This document shows, piece by piece, positions 28,082 through 37,756 of a DNA stretch of 64,000 nt (positions are counted from its first letter, which is position 1; each line of letters starts with the position of its first letter). Under the pieces are notes generated by a model. That model saw nothing but the letters and a program-made list of their open reading frames with translations. It was not told the DNA's origin and did no database searches. This DNA is from JBNJFY01 sp051747265 (lineage in GTDB: Bacteria; Bacteroidota; Rhodothermia; Balneolales; Balneolaceae). A program made the position numbers and the translations under genes. The DNA lies in NCBI GenBank assembly GCA_051747265.1, contig JBNJFY010000006.1, forward strand, positions 124,001 through 188,000, read 5' to 3'.

Positions 28082-29200
28082 TCAGTTTTGGAGCGGTGCG
28101 ACTTTGGTTCCTGCGAAGGCGGGAGAATGGAATTCGGTAATAATTAAGGTACCCGGCGCTACACCCTGAATGACGACACTATCTCTGACTGTGGAGACGG
28201 GTTCAATGGATTTCAGTACGGCTGTTGAATCCTCTACGATAAAGATCTCATGATCACGTATGAGCGCCTGAGATGGAATTTGAACCGCCTCCGAAAATGG
28301 GGCTCCCAGGATGGTGCCTTGGACGTAGCTGCCGGGTTTAAGAGAACTCTCATCGATTTGAAGAAAAACACTGACGGACTGAGTTGAGGGGTCAATTTTT
28401 GCGTTTTTCCGTACCACTTGGGCCTGTAGTTGCCTTAGGCTGCCGTGCTCTAAATTCAGGGTAACCGGATCCCCAATTTCGATTTGGTCCGCAACACGGG
28501 CCGGAATGGACGCTTCAATTTCCAACTCTGATACTTTTGTAAATTCCCCCAGTTGTTGGTTGGGTTGAATCAGATCTCCGGGGTCGGCCAATGTTTCGGT
28601 AAGTACCCCATCAAAAGGTGCTTTAATAGTGAATTTAGCCAGTTGAATTTCCCGCTGTTTCAAGGTGTGATAGTGACTGTAAACGTCACGATTGATCAGA
28701 AATAACTGAAATTGGCGATTTCCCGTTTCGGGAAGTGGCGGTGTGACGGATTCTGATTCCAAGTTGGCTAGATAAGTATTCCAAGCAGGGAAAGCTTCCG
28801 GATAATCCACGCTGATATCGGGCAGGATGCGAGAAAGAAGCGCCGCGAAACGATATTTGTCTACCTGAACCTGTTGATGGAACTCCTCATCATTGATGCG
28901 AACCAATACCGCGCCCTGCTTAAACCGATTGCCAATTTTAAAGCGAGGAGTTACCGTTTCCATGCGGCCGGTCACTTCAGCATGGATATTAATTTGCTGT
29001 TCCGGAATAACTCGGCCCGTAAAGGAAATTCGCAATGTTAAATCTTGAGGATTGGCTTTAAGTACCGGCACTTGCACTATGGCTTTTGATTGGCCAGAAG
29101 TGGTAGGCTGTTCCCCATCTCGCATGATTAACCAAGAACCGAATAGGGCGGCAAATAGTAAGAGTACGCCAATGGTGACTAATACTTTTCTGGAAGTCAT
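28082..29200 (-). CDS. RND efflux membrane fusion protein (HlyD/AcrA type)
   Basis: A 372-residue periplasmic adaptor with an N-terminal membrane anchor (about 7-26), a first lipoyl half (ISFTGRVIPEQQINIHAEV), a short helical hairpin containing an unusual insert around 115-160, a second lipoyl half (APFDGVLTETLADPGDLI), then beta-barrel and membrane-proximal domains. It bridges the pump to an outer-membrane channel. First gene of the two-gene operon. Confidence 0.92.
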   Translation of the reverse strand: MTSRKVLVTIGVLLLFAALFGSWLIMRDGEQPTTSGQSKAIVQVPVLKANPQDLTLRISFTGRVIPEQQINIHAEVTGRMETVTPRFKIGNRFKQGAVLVRINDEEFHQQVQVDKYRFAALLSRILPDISVDYPEAFPAWNTYLANLESESVTPPLPETGNRQFQLFLINRDVYSHYHTLKQREIQLAKFTIKAPFDGVLTETLADPGDLIQPNQQLGEFTKVSELEIEASIPARVADQIEIGDPVTLNLEHGSLRQLQAQVVRKNAKIDPSTQSVSVFLQIDESSLKPGSYVQGTILGAPFSEAVQIPSQALIRDHEIFIVEDSTAVLKSIEPVSTVRDSVVIQGVAPGTLIITEFHSPAFAGTKVAPLQN

Positions 29201-29411
29201 CTACGTGGTTTCCAACTGTATAATTGAGATTCTATATGGCTTATTTAACACATGGTAAAATTTAATAGCTAAATAACTATAACGTACTCATAAAATGTAT
29301 AGATAAAATGTAAATGGAGCCTTCCGCAATAAATCAATCGATTGCATAAAACTTTTCGTTTGTGTGAGAATGATTTGCGGGAATATATGTAATAGTGGTG
29401 AACGATCTCTA

Positions 29412-29539
29412 GAGGGCATTGCAAAACCTTCCGAAATGTATTCTGTCATGGCAAGATGTAGTAACAATCACCGTTTACACAATCTAATCAGGGGATTGCC
29501 GCACTATGTTCGCAATGACTGGTAGTTTGCAAAGCCCTC
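29412..29539. mobile_element. 128-bp MITE-like element with target-site duplication
   Basis: Terminal inverted repeats GAGGGCATTGCAAA (29412-29425) and TTTGCAAAGCCCTC (29526-29539) match at 13 of 14 positions. The 5-bp direct repeat CTCTA borders it on both sides (29407-29411 and 29540-29544), the expected duplication on insertion. Inside lies a second inverted repeat of the GTCATTGCGAAC type (about 29446-29519), a motif found as dispersed repeats in many bacterial genomes. No coding capacity. It lies in the 388-bp gap between the efflux operon and sua5, which otherwise shows nothing. Confidence 0.7.
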
Positions 29540-29588
29540 CTCTAAAGAATGATTCGGTATAATTGGGAGTAGATTAGTCAAACTTTGT

Positions 29589-30578
29589 CTATTGACCGAT
29601 GGCTTTCTCAATCCGATTCAACAATGCTTCCACCAACGACTCCTTACTTTGCTCTTTCTCAAACGGCTGTATAACCACCTCCTCAAATCCCTCATGATCA
29701 GCCTGACGAAAGCGATCAAACAGTTCGGCGGCCATTTGGGGGATCTCCTCAAAGATGATGATGTTGGAAGTTTTTGATTGGTCAGAGGAGGGCGAATGAA
29801 TCAGGTAAAGTATTTGGTCGGATGAGGTCGGTGTTTCACCCGGCCGGATCCAGCGGACCTGTGCTTGAGGTGTATAATGTGTGTATTTGGTCCCCGGACT
29901 TTTGGGAATAGATGTATCCGTTTGATCGGAGATTGACTTTGAATGGCTCCGTACTGCTAGGCCAGCTATTCGGCTCAACTCTTGGGCTCCGTAATACCCC
30001 GGTCGCAAAATAGTATACGGTTCTTGCGTGACATCCAATACCGTAGACTCCAATCCAATTTGACAAGGTCCGCCATCCAGTACTTCCACTTGATCCCCAA
30101 AATCATCGCGAACGTGTTGGGCCTTGGTGGGGGAGGGCTTACCAGAAGTATTCGCACTGGGGGCCACCAGTGGCCCCGTGCGTTCGATGAAGGCTAACGC
30201 TAACTCATGCTTGGGCATGCGCACGGCCACGGAATTTAATCCCGCAGTCACTAAATCCAATACCTGCGGTTGTTTGGGAAGCACCAGAGTCAACGGTCCG
30301 GGCCAGCATTGGTTCATTAATTTTCGCACCGGATCCGAAATATCGGTCACCAAATCATCCAGCTGACTGATATCTGAAATATGTACGATCAGCGGATTAT
30401 CCGATGGTCGACCCTTGGTCTCAAATACCTTACGCACGGCACTGGGATTACTGGCGTCCGCTCCTAAACCGTACACCGTCTCCGTCGGAAAAGCCACCAC
30501 CTCGCCGCGCTTTATGTGGGATACGCAAGCTTCGAAATTGTTGGGGAGATTTTGAGCTTGGGAATTAGGCACGAGCAC
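29589..30578 (-). CDS. sua5: L-threonylcarbamoyladenylate synthase (Sua5 type)
   Basis: Makes threonylcarbamoyl-AMP from threonine, bicarbonate and ATP for t6A37 modification of ANN-decoding tRNAs. The YrdC core begins GEVVAFPTETVYGLGADA near residue 24, with later motifs KGRPSDNPL, WPGPLTL and VAVRMPKH. A C-terminal Sua5 domain (about 215-329, starting after SPGTKYTHYTP) distinguishes it from short TsaC. Start is GTG 30578; no ATG is available in frame before the YrdC core. Confidence 0.93.
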   Translation of the reverse strand: MLVPNSQAQNLPNNFEACVSHIKRGEVVAFPTETVYGLGADASNPSAVRKVFETKGRPSDNPLIVHISDISQLDDLVTDISDPVRKLMNQCWPGPLTLVLPKQPQVLDLVTAGLNSVAVRMPKHELALAFIERTGPLVAPSANTSGKPSPTKAQHVRDDFGDQVEVLDGGPCQIGLESTVLDVTQEPYTILRPGYYGAQELSRIAGLAVRSHSKSISDQTDTSIPKSPGTKYTHYTPQAQVRWIRPGETPTSSDQILYLIHSPSSDQSKTSNIIIFEEIPQMAAELFDRFRQADHEGFEEVVIQPFEKEQSKESLVEALLNRIEKAIGQ

Positions 30579-30600
30579 TTCACCAATGTTAATCGTTGTT

Positions 30601-30720
30601 CGTTATTTGTTAATCGGGATCTAAGCAAAAATTTAATTATGGGCCAAATTTAATATGAATTGGTAATTGAATTAGAGCATGCCAAGTTATTATACTTCGT
30701 GATACGATTAACAAATAACA
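30601..30720. repeat. inverted-repeat-bounded segment between sua5 and mfd
   Basis: CGTTATTTGTTAATCG (30601-30616) is matched in inverted orientation by CGATTAACAAATAACA (30705-30720), 15 of 16. The enclosed 88 bp are AT-rich and non-coding. A further direct echo of AAATAACGAATAAC follows to 30733. It could be a small mobile element or an extended transcript-end structure. Confidence 0.5.
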
Positions 30721-30738
30721 AATAACGAATAACAGACA

Positions 30739-33700
30739 CTAAATAACTTCCGCGACTTCTACATCTTCGGTGATCTTTTCTAAGAAGTCCGCGGCGTCTT
30801 CGATGGTGTCGATGTTTTCGATCACGAAGCGAACCCGGTCGTCTTTTTGAACCAGTTTGAACTGGTCCGGGCGGTATTTTTCCAGTTGGGCCAGCATAGG
30901 CTGGAAGCGTTCCTCGTAAAATACTTCACCCAGTTTGCTGGACTGCTTGGGGCACTCCAGCCACATCTTGCCGATGCGCACCCGAACGGCGGTAACCAGA
31001 TTCAGCGAAGCGTGCAGACGAATCTGAGCAGCCACGTAGAGATTGTGCCCGGCCTCGGGCAGGGGACCGAAGCGATCGGTAATCTCATTTTTCCAGTCAT
31101 TAATTTCTTCGAGAGACGTAGATTTGGCCAGTTTTCGATAGAGATTCAAGCGCTCCACATTATCGGAGACGTAATCGGAACCCAACAGCGCCGGTTTGTC
31201 GAACTCGACCTGGGTATCGGGCAGATCCGCCTTAAGCACATTACTGGTATCCACGTCGCCGAATATATCTTTGAACTCTTCTTCTTTCAGCTCTCGAACC
31301 GCGTCATTCAAAATCTTGGTGTACAGCTCAAAGCCGATATCGTTGATGAAACCGCTCTGCTCGGCGCCCAATATATCACCGGCACCACGAATATCCAGAT
31401 CCCGCATGGCGATGTTGAAACCAGATCCCAGATCGGAGTATTCCTCCAAGGCCATCAGGCGTTTGCGGGCTTCGGGAGTCAGCGACTGAATATCCGGGGT
31501 GATCAGGTAGCAAAACGCCTTGCGCTGGGAACGTCCCACCCGGCCGCGCAGCTGGTGCAGCTCGGCCAAACCAAAGCGATCCGCCCGGTTGATAATCATG
31601 GTGTTGGCGTTGGAGATATCGATGCCGTTTTCCACAATATTGGTGGAGACCAGCACATCAAACTTATGGTTGTAGAAATCGGTGATAATCTTCTCCAGCT
31701 GATTCCCGGACATCTGACCGTGGGCAAAACGCACGCGTACATCGGGCACCAGACTGCGCACCATATCCGCCATAGATTCGATGTTTTTCACCCGATTGTG
31801 GATGAAGAACACCTGCCCGCCACGAGACATCTCTTGCAGGATGGCATCGCGAATCAGGTCTTTATTAAAACTGTGAATTTCGGTGTATACCGGTTGACGG
31901 TTGGGCGGAGGGGTATTGATGATACTCAGATCACGAGCGCCCATCAGAGAGAATTGAAGGGTGCGAGGGATAGGTGTAGCGGTAAGGGTGAGTACATCCA
32001 CGCTGGCCCGGAGCTCTTTGAGTCGCTCCTTAGCTTTTACGCCAAAACGTTGTTCCTCATCAATAATCACCAATCCCAGATCCTTGAATTTGATATCTTT
32101 GGAAGTGATCCGGTGGGTGCCGATCAGAATATCCACTTTGCCCGCTTCGGTACGTTTAATGATATCTTTTTGCTCCGCACGGGAACGAAATCGGGAGATG
32201 GCTTCCACCTGCACCGGAAAGTGCTTCATCCGCTTTTTAAATGTTTTGTAATGCTGATCCGCCAAAATAGTGGTGGGGACCAACACGCCTACCTGCTTAC
32301 CATCCATCACTGCCTTAAAGGCGGCTCGAACCGCTACCTCAGTTTTGCCAAAACCCACATCGCCACAGACCAAGCGGTCCATAGGGGTGTCCGTTTCCAT
32401 ATCCTCTTTGACCGAATCAATGGCACTGGCTTGATCCGGTGTTTCCTCATACTCAAAACGCGCCTCCATCTCGGTTTGCCAAGAGTTATCCGGTTCAAAG
32501 GCGTGCGCTTTTTTCATCTTCCGCTTGGCATAGAGTTGAATCAGGTCGCGGGCAATATCCTTGACCTTCTTCTTGGTCTTGGCCTTTTTCCGCGCCCAAG
32601 AGCCTGAGCCCAGCTTGGTCATGCGTGGCTGTGTACCTTCTTTGCCGGAGTATTTCTGCAGCTTATGCAGACTGGATACATTCACATACAGGGTAGAATT
32701 TTCCTGGTACTGCAGCACCACCGATTCCTGCTCTACGCCACGGACCTCGATCTTACGAAAGCCCATAAACTTACCGATCCCGTAATCAACATGGACGACG
32801 TAATCGCCGCGGTTCAGATCCTGCAGCTGCTTAAAGGAGATGCCCCCGCCTTTGGGTTTGCGCTTACGCATCTTGGGACGATGATAGCGATCGAAGATCT
32901 GGTGATCGGTGTACACCGCAATACCCGCTTGGGGTAGGATAAATCCTTCATGGATAGTCTCAATGGAGAGATGATAGCGGTTATCCGGACCTTGCTCGCC
33001 CAGTAATTCCTCAAAACGATCCCGTTGACCTTCATTATCACAGAGGATGAACACATCGTAGCCTTGCGTGCTCAACTCCTCAATATTTTGCCTGAGCAGT
33101 TTAAATTGGGCATTGAATTCCGGCTGCGGTTTGGCATTCAGTCTGAGGGTAGCGTCGGCCATTGATTCACTGCCAAAACTGCCCACAATCACAGTAGGAT
33201 GGTTGATCAACGCAGTCTCGAAGTTGGTGGCATCGAGATACAGGTGCACCGGCTCCGGTTGAGGATCATCGTCATCTTCCAGATCCTCCAAGTGTTCGCG
33301 ATACGCTTTCTTCGCTTTCTCAAAAAACTCTTCGAGGTTAGCGCGGATCAAGCCGGGGTTTTTCTTAACGATGAGCGTATCGTCTTCCAGAATATCTAAT
33401 ACCGAAATACGCTCTTCGCCCAACTCTGCCGCATTGGGGACAAAACGAGTTTGATCCAGAAAGGAAACCGAGCGCTGCGAATCGGGATCGAACTCCCGAA
33501 TGGAATCCACTTCATCGCCGAAAAATTCCAATCGAACGGGATATTCCCCACTGAACGGATAGACATCCAGGATCCCACCGCGCATGGCAAATTCCCCGGG
33601 CCGATCCACAAAACGCACTGAGTCATAGCCTTGATCCAGGAGTTGTCCTTTTAATTTCTCCGGATCGTAACTTTGGCCCTGTTCAATCAATACCGAGGCT

Positions 33701-34110
33701 TCAGAAAACAGGTCAGGGGCGGGAAGTTTTTCTACTAAGGCTTCCGAGGAGGTAACTAGCACATAGCTATCTTGGTTGAGCACTTGTTCCAGCACCTCCG
33801 AACGCTGCACTAACAAACTTGAGTCTACTACTTGGTCATCATCATAAGGTTTGTGATTAGTGGGCGGGAGGAGGTAGACATCTTCCAGATCACGGGCTAG
33901 TAAATCTGATTGCGCAAATTGAGCCGCCTCGGCATCCGGAGTCACGATTAATACCCGGGGATAATCTTCATGTAGAATGGATACGGACAGTTCAGGCAGT
34001 GAGCCGACCATCTGTTCAAGACGGACGGTTTCTCGGTTACCCAAATGCTCACGTAGTTGCGGGAATACCGATTGCTCGGCGAGAATGTCAGAAATTCGCT
34101 CTAGGGCCAT
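30739..34110 (-). CDS. mfd: transcription-repair coupling factor
   Basis: A 1123-residue DNA translocase that removes stalled RNA polymerase and recruits UvrA. Order: UvrB-homology region (residues 1-330, including YDDDQVVDSSLL and EFAMRGGILDVYPF), RNA-polymerase interaction domain opening with DYVVHVDYGIGKFMGF near 430, then RecG-like helicase motors with Walker A GDVGFGKTEVA near 583, DEEQ box VIIDEEQRFG near 684, and motif VI region LHQLRGRVGRSQRKAFCY. A C-terminal TRCF domain ends the protein. Complete and typical in length. Flanked downstream by an inverted repeat and upstream by a palindromic repeat. Confidence 0.97.
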   Translation of the reverse strand: MALERISDILAEQSVFPQLREHLGNRETVRLEQMVGSLPELSVSILHEDYPRVLIVTPDAEAAQFAQSDLLARDLEDVYLLPPTNHKPYDDDQVVDSSLLVQRSEVLEQVLNQDSYVLVTSSEALVEKLPAPDLFSEASVLIEQGQSYDPEKLKGQLLDQGYDSVRFVDRPGEFAMRGGILDVYPFSGEYPVRLEFFGDEVDSIREFDPDSQRSVSFLDQTRFVPNAAELGEERISVLDILEDDTLIVKKNPGLIRANLEEFFEKAKKAYREHLEDLEDDDDPQPEPVHLYLDATNFETALINHPTVIVGSFGSESMADATLRLNAKPQPEFNAQFKLLRQNIEELSTQGYDVFILCDNEGQRDRFEELLGEQGPDNRYHLSIETIHEGFILPQAGIAVYTDHQIFDRYHRPKMRKRKPKGGGISFKQLQDLNRGDYVVHVDYGIGKFMGFRKIEVRGVEQESVVLQYQENSTLYVNVSSLHKLQKYSGKEGTQPRMTKLGSGSWARKKAKTKKKVKDIARDLIQLYAKRKMKKAHAFEPDNSWQTEMEARFEYEETPDQASAIDSVKEDMETDTPMDRLVCGDVGFGKTEVAVRAAFKAVMDGKQVGVLVPTTILADQHYKTFKKRMKHFPVQVEAISRFRSRAEQKDIIKRTEAGKVDILIGTHRITSKDIKFKDLGLVIIDEEQRFGVKAKERLKELRASVDVLTLTATPIPRTLQFSLMGARDLSIINTPPPNRQPVYTEIHSFNKDLIRDAILQEMSRGGQVFFIHNRVKNIESMADMVRSLVPDVRVRFAHGQMSGNQLEKIITDFYNHKFDVLVSTNIVENGIDISNANTMIINRADRFGLAELHQLRGRVGRSQRKAFCYLITPDIQSLTPEARKRLMALEEYSDLGSGFNIAMRDLDIRGAGDILGAEQSGFINDIGFELYTKILNDAVRELKEEEFKDIFGDVDTSNVLKADLPDTQVEFDKPALLGSDYVSDNVERLNLYRKLAKSTSLEEINDWKNEITDRFGPLPEAGHNLYVAAQIRLHASLNLVTAVRVRIGKMWLECPKQSSKLGEVFYEERFQPMLAQLEKYRPDQFKLVQKDDRVRFVIENIDTIEDAADFLEKITEDVEVAEVI

Positions 34111-34189
34111 GCTCTATAAGTGGAATTCGTTGCAGTAAAAAGAATTGGTTAACGGAATCCAGTGGTGATAAGTATATCTTATATCTATT

Positions 34190-34244
34190 GACCACAGACC
34201 ACGGACGACCGTCGTCGGACGTCTGTGGTCTGTGGTCTGTGGTC
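34190..34244. repeat. GACCAC/GTGGTC palindromic repeat, copy R1
   Basis: A long imperfect palindrome built from GACCACAGACCACGGACGAC and its complement, with the half-site TCTGTGG repeated three times on the right. It overlaps the batA stop codon at its right edge. Related copies are at 57091-57145 and 58431-58471; all three sit immediately 3' of leftward genes. Confidence 0.75.
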
Positions 34245-35241
34245 AGACGATTCGCACGCGGAAGATCGCAAATTCACTGAGCATGCCCAAGAGAATGAGC
34301 AAGATGGCGGGGATCACGAAGCGGGGGTAGAGATCTTGGTAGTCGGTGTAGATAACTTCCTCAATTTCGGTTCGCTCCAATTCGTTGATGCGGTCGTAAA
34401 TTTCCTCTAAGCGCTGGGTATCGGTGGCACGGAAATACTCGCCGCCGGTCATTTGAGCAATTTGGGTGAGCATCTCTTCATCGATATCCACTCGCACATT
34501 CTGATAGCGTTTCCCGAAGATGGGATCCTGAATGGGATAGGGGGCCGTTCCGCGGGTTCCGGCCCCAATGCTATAAATTTTAATACCGTAGGTCTCAGCC
34601 AGTTCCGCGGCGGTCACCGGATCGATCTCTCCGGCGTTGTTTTCACCGTCAGTCAACAGAATAATTACTTTACTTTTGGCCTCGCTTTCTTTCAAGCGGT
34701 TTACACTGGTAGCCAGGCCCATCCCGATGGCGGTTCCATCCTGAATCATCCCCATCTCTACATCATTGAGCAGATTTTTCAGCAAACGGTAATCCAGGGT
34801 TGGTGGGCAGACAGTAAAACTTTGGCGAGCAAAGGCCACCAGCCCGATCCGATCGGATAAGCGACGATCGATAAAATCAGTGGCCACATTGCGGGCGGCT
34901 TCGAAGCGGTTGGGCTCCAAATCTTCGGCACGCATGGACGTGGAGATATCCAGGGCCATAACAATATCAATACCCTCTGCATTACGTTCTACGGTGGTGT
35001 TTTCGTACTGGGGACGTGCCAAGGCCAATATCAACAAACTCAAGGCTCCTACGTAAAGAATGGGGGCCAGCCACACTCCGTAGGCCTTCCAATTACCCGG
35101 CAGGTCATCCAGCCACTCGCCGGTACTAAACAGCAGGCTGGGGCGCCGTTGTTGATAACCGCGCCAGATCTCAAGCCCAAGCAGTAGGGGGACAATCGCC
35201 AAGGCCCATAAAAATTCCGGATTTGCCCAGGTCATGTTCAT
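34243..35241 (-). CDS. batA: BatA-like VWA-domain membrane protein
   Basis: A 332-residue protein with two N-terminal membrane helices (about 8-25 and 58-78), a von Willebrand factor A domain with intact MIDAS (DISTSMRAED near residue 97, later Thr and the LTDGENNAGEID segment), and a C-terminal membrane helix (ILLILLGMLSEFAIF). Bat proteins of Bacteroidota/spirochaetes support envelope stress or aerotolerance. Its start overlaps the BatD-like gene upstream by 4 nt. The usual neighbours BatB/BatC are missing. Confidence 0.86.
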   Translation of the reverse strand: MNMTWANPEFLWALAIVPLLLGLEIWRGYQQRRPSLLFSTGEWLDDLPGNWKAYGVWLAPILYVGALSLLILALARPQYENTTVERNAEGIDIVMALDISTSMRAEDLEPNRFEAARNVATDFIDRRLSDRIGLVAFARQSFTVCPPTLDYRLLKNLLNDVEMGMIQDGTAIGMGLATSVNRLKESEAKSKVIILLTDGENNAGEIDPVTAAELAETYGIKIYSIGAGTRGTAPYPIQDPIFGKRYQNVRVDIDEEMLTQIAQMTGGEYFRATDTQRLEEIYDRINELERTEIEEVIYTDYQDLYPRFVIPAILLILLGMLSEFAIFRVRIV

Positions 35242-36287
35242 CCTTGTTGCTGTTTATAAGCTGCGGCTTGTTCGGCGTAGCGCTGCTGATGGGATCGTTC
35301 CATGGCTCGGATGCGTTGCTTATCCAGCTCACGTGCTCGCTGGATAAACTGTTCGCCTTTATTGAGGGCACGAAAGGCTTGATCCATAGTCGGCTCGAAC
35401 CGAGCGAATTTCACCATATCGGCTTCTTGAAGCACTTTTCGCGTAGCGGCCAACATTTCATTATCGGCGGCTTGATTTCGCATTTCCCGAATAATCTCGG
35501 TGGTTGTGGATTCCAATGCGGGGAAGCTGTACACACGTTCTAAATAGGTTCGGATGGCATCCCCGAGGGCCACATAGAACGCGTCAAAATCTTTATGCGT
35601 CAATAACATGTCGCTTTCTTTCAGCGATAGTAAGTCCTGTTGCAGCTGCTCCAATGGATTTTCGAACGGAGGAGGAGGTTTCACCGGGATCGGTTCTTCA
35701 CGCGGTTGGAATTCATACTTTTTGGAGCGCAAGTATCCCCAATAAGAAAATCCAGCCAAAATTAGTGCTCCCAGCAGCCAGGGCCACCAATTGCGCGCAA
35801 ATTGATAAATGGGTTTCAGCGGTTTGAATTGGCCTTGGTCATCAGCATCCAATACCGACGTAAAGCGCAACATAGCCGGAGTGGTATATAAGGTAGTCGT
35901 GTCCGATGCCAAGATCAGTCGTACAGGCAGTGATTCCAACCGGGTATCTTCGGATCCGAAAAATTGCAGATGGTAGACCACACTATCCCGGTATTCGGTG
36001 ATCTTGTAATGCTTCTGTTGATTGATTTCTACATCGCTGGGGAAATGCGAGCTATCTGGAAATTGAACCGCATCGTATAACTGATCCTTATTTAAGGTAA
36101 CCGCAAACGTAAAGGAGTCTCCTACGCGCAGCGAATCGACGGTCAGGTAATCCCGCAATTGTTGCGCTTGGGCAGATAACGGCCCACTGAAACATCCCAG
36201 CAATAAGACAAAGAGTAGATATTGTACAATAGGTCGCTTCTGACCCTGTTTAGAAAATGTAATGAGCATAGATTGCTGGAACGCCAA
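35238..36287 (-). CDS. BatD/DUF4381-like membrane protein
   Basis: A 349-residue protein with a signal peptide (LLFVLLLGCFSGPLSAQAQ), a beta-rich periplasmic domain (about 40-160), one membrane helix (NWWPWLLGALILAGFSYWGY, near 180) and a cytoplasmic helical domain containing DAFYVALGDAIRTYLERVY, the pattern of DUF4381/BatD-type partners of VWA proteins. It lies upstream of and overlaps batA. The C-terminus is rich in Arg, Gln and Ala and probably coiled. ATG 36269 is an alternative start giving a cleaner signal peptide. Confidence 0.72.
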   Translation of the reverse strand: MAFQQSMLITFSKQGQKRPIVQYLLFVLLLGCFSGPLSAQAQQLRDYLTVDSLRVGDSFTFAVTLNKDQLYDAVQFPDSSHFPSDVEINQQKHYKITEYRDSVVYHLQFFGSEDTRLESLPVRLILASDTTTLYTTPAMLRFTSVLDADDQGQFKPLKPIYQFARNWWPWLLGALILAGFSYWGYLRSKKYEFQPREEPIPVKPPPPFENPLEQLQQDLLSLKESDMLLTHKDFDAFYVALGDAIRTYLERVYSFPALESTTTEIIREMRNQAADNEMLAATRKVLQEADMVKFARFEPTMDQAFRALNKGEQFIQRARELDKQRIRAMERSHQQRYAEQAAAYKQQQG

Positions 36288-36379
36288 AATGGTTTTTAAT
36301 TCAGATAGATTACTAGTATAGTTGATCGCTGAAACGTGAAAGTATCAGCAACAATAATAAAAGACAACCACAACAGTAA

Positions 36380-37735
36380 ATGAAACGGGGATATATATTG
36401 ACGATCCGCCAAACAATAATGCGGGCGCGAGGAGAGATTGCAAACTGGGTTGCGGTATTCTTCCTTTTGGCCTTGGTTGGGTGTGAATTGGAGACCGATC
36501 ATCCGGATACGGTACCCAACCAAGCTTCAGTGATACAAACAGCTAGTTTACAAGCGGATACCGATACTACGCCCACGGTCGATGATTATGGTTTTGTGCT
36601 GGATAGTGTGCAGGTAGAGGAGAAACGAGTTCGATGGTCAGAAAGTTTATATACGATATTACGACCTTATTTAAGTCCACAACAGATTTATGCCATTAGC
36701 CGCCAGGCACGCCCGGAGTTTAATCCTCGAGAGTTGAAGCCCGGTCAGCGCTACCGATTATATGTAGAGACCGGCCAAACCGGAACCCCGAAGTTAAAAG
36801 GTTGGGCCTGGCTAGAGAGTCCCAGACGCTATGTGGCCATAGATCTGCAGGATTCTGTAGAAGTACGGAGTGGAATCCGGGATGCGACAACGTATCTAAA
36901 GACGGCCCATGGAGTCATCAGGGAGAGTTTGTATCAAACCATACGAGATCAAGATCTTCCGCTGGAGTTGATGTATGGGATCAGTGATTTGTTCGCTTGG
37001 CAGATTGATTTCTTTACGTTGCGCCCGGGTGATCGTTTTTCTGTGGTTTATGAGGAAAAACGAGTAGGCGATGAATTTTGGATGATTGGCGATGTGGTGG
37101 CCGCTGAATTTACGCATCAAAATGAATCGTATACCGCCTTTCGGTATTTCCATGAAGATGGTTTTGGGTTTTATGACGATCAGGGCAGAAGCGTGCAGAA
37201 AACACTATTAAAAGCACCTTTGCACTATCGACGCATATCATCCGGCTTCAGTTACAACCGGATGCATCCGGTATTGCATCGTCGTATGGCTCATTTGGGA
37301 GTAGATTATGCCGCACCGGTAGGAACACCGGTGGTATCAACAGGGGCAGGAACGGTGATTGAAGCGCGTTACCGTGGCGCGAATGGAAATATTGTGAAAG
37401 TACGCCACAACGGAAGCTATACCACCGCGTACTTGCATCTCAATGGATTTTCGGAAGGTATTCGTCGCGGAGCAACCGTAGAGCAGGGAGAAACCATTGG
37501 CTATGTAGGAAATACCGGACGATCTACCGGCCCACATTTGGATTATCGGGTGTATAAAAACAACCGTCCAGTGAACCCTTTGCGATTAGAACTGCCACCT
37601 AGTGAATCAATATCGGATAGCTTAATGGAAGATTTCGAAGCGGTTCGGAATGGGTACATGGAGATGTTATATGATGTGGAACCTGATCCGGCCTTGGCGC
37701 AATCCGATGAGGAACTGAATCAATCGGAAGGCTAA
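36380..37735 (+). CDS. M23 metallopeptidase lipoprotein
   Basis: Predicted peptidoglycan endopeptidase (lysostaphin/LytM fold), 451 residues. The N-terminus carries a lipobox LLALVGC (Cys 35; an inner ATG at 36419 would shorten the signal). A middle OapA-like region precedes the peptidase: HLGVDYAAPVGTPV near residue 305 (H and D zinc ligands), TAYLHLNGF and TGPHLDYRVYKN near 383 (HxH). All zinc ligands are present, so it is probably active rather than an EnvC-like activator. Transcribed divergently from the Bat pair and inserted between it and the DUF58 gene. Confidence 0.9.
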   Translation: MKRGYILTIRQTIMRARGEIANWVAVFFLLALVGCELETDHPDTVPNQASVIQTASLQADTDTTPTVDDYGFVLDSVQVEEKRVRWSESLYTILRPYLSPQQIYAISRQARPEFNPRELKPGQRYRLYVETGQTGTPKLKGWAWLESPRRYVAIDLQDSVEVRSGIRDATTYLKTAHGVIRESLYQTIRDQDLPLELMYGISDLFAWQIDFFTLRPGDRFSVVYEEKRVGDEFWMIGDVVAAEFTHQNESYTAFRYFHEDGFGFYDDQGRSVQKTLLKAPLHYRRISSGFSYNRMHPVLHRRMAHLGVDYAAPVGTPVVSTGAGTVIEARYRGANGNIVKVRHNGSYTTAYLHLNGFSEGIRRGATVEQGETIGYVGNTGRSTGPHLDYRVYKNNRPVNPLRLELPPSESISDSLMEDFEAVRNGYMEMLYDVEPDPALAQSDEELNQSEG

Positions 37736-37756
37736 TAAACTATTGGTCAATAGATT

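Noticed and set aside
30847..32607. 586-residue open frame antisense to mfd
   Set aside because: It is a shadow of the mfd coding strand; mfd carries all conserved helicase motifs and the antisense translation shows none.
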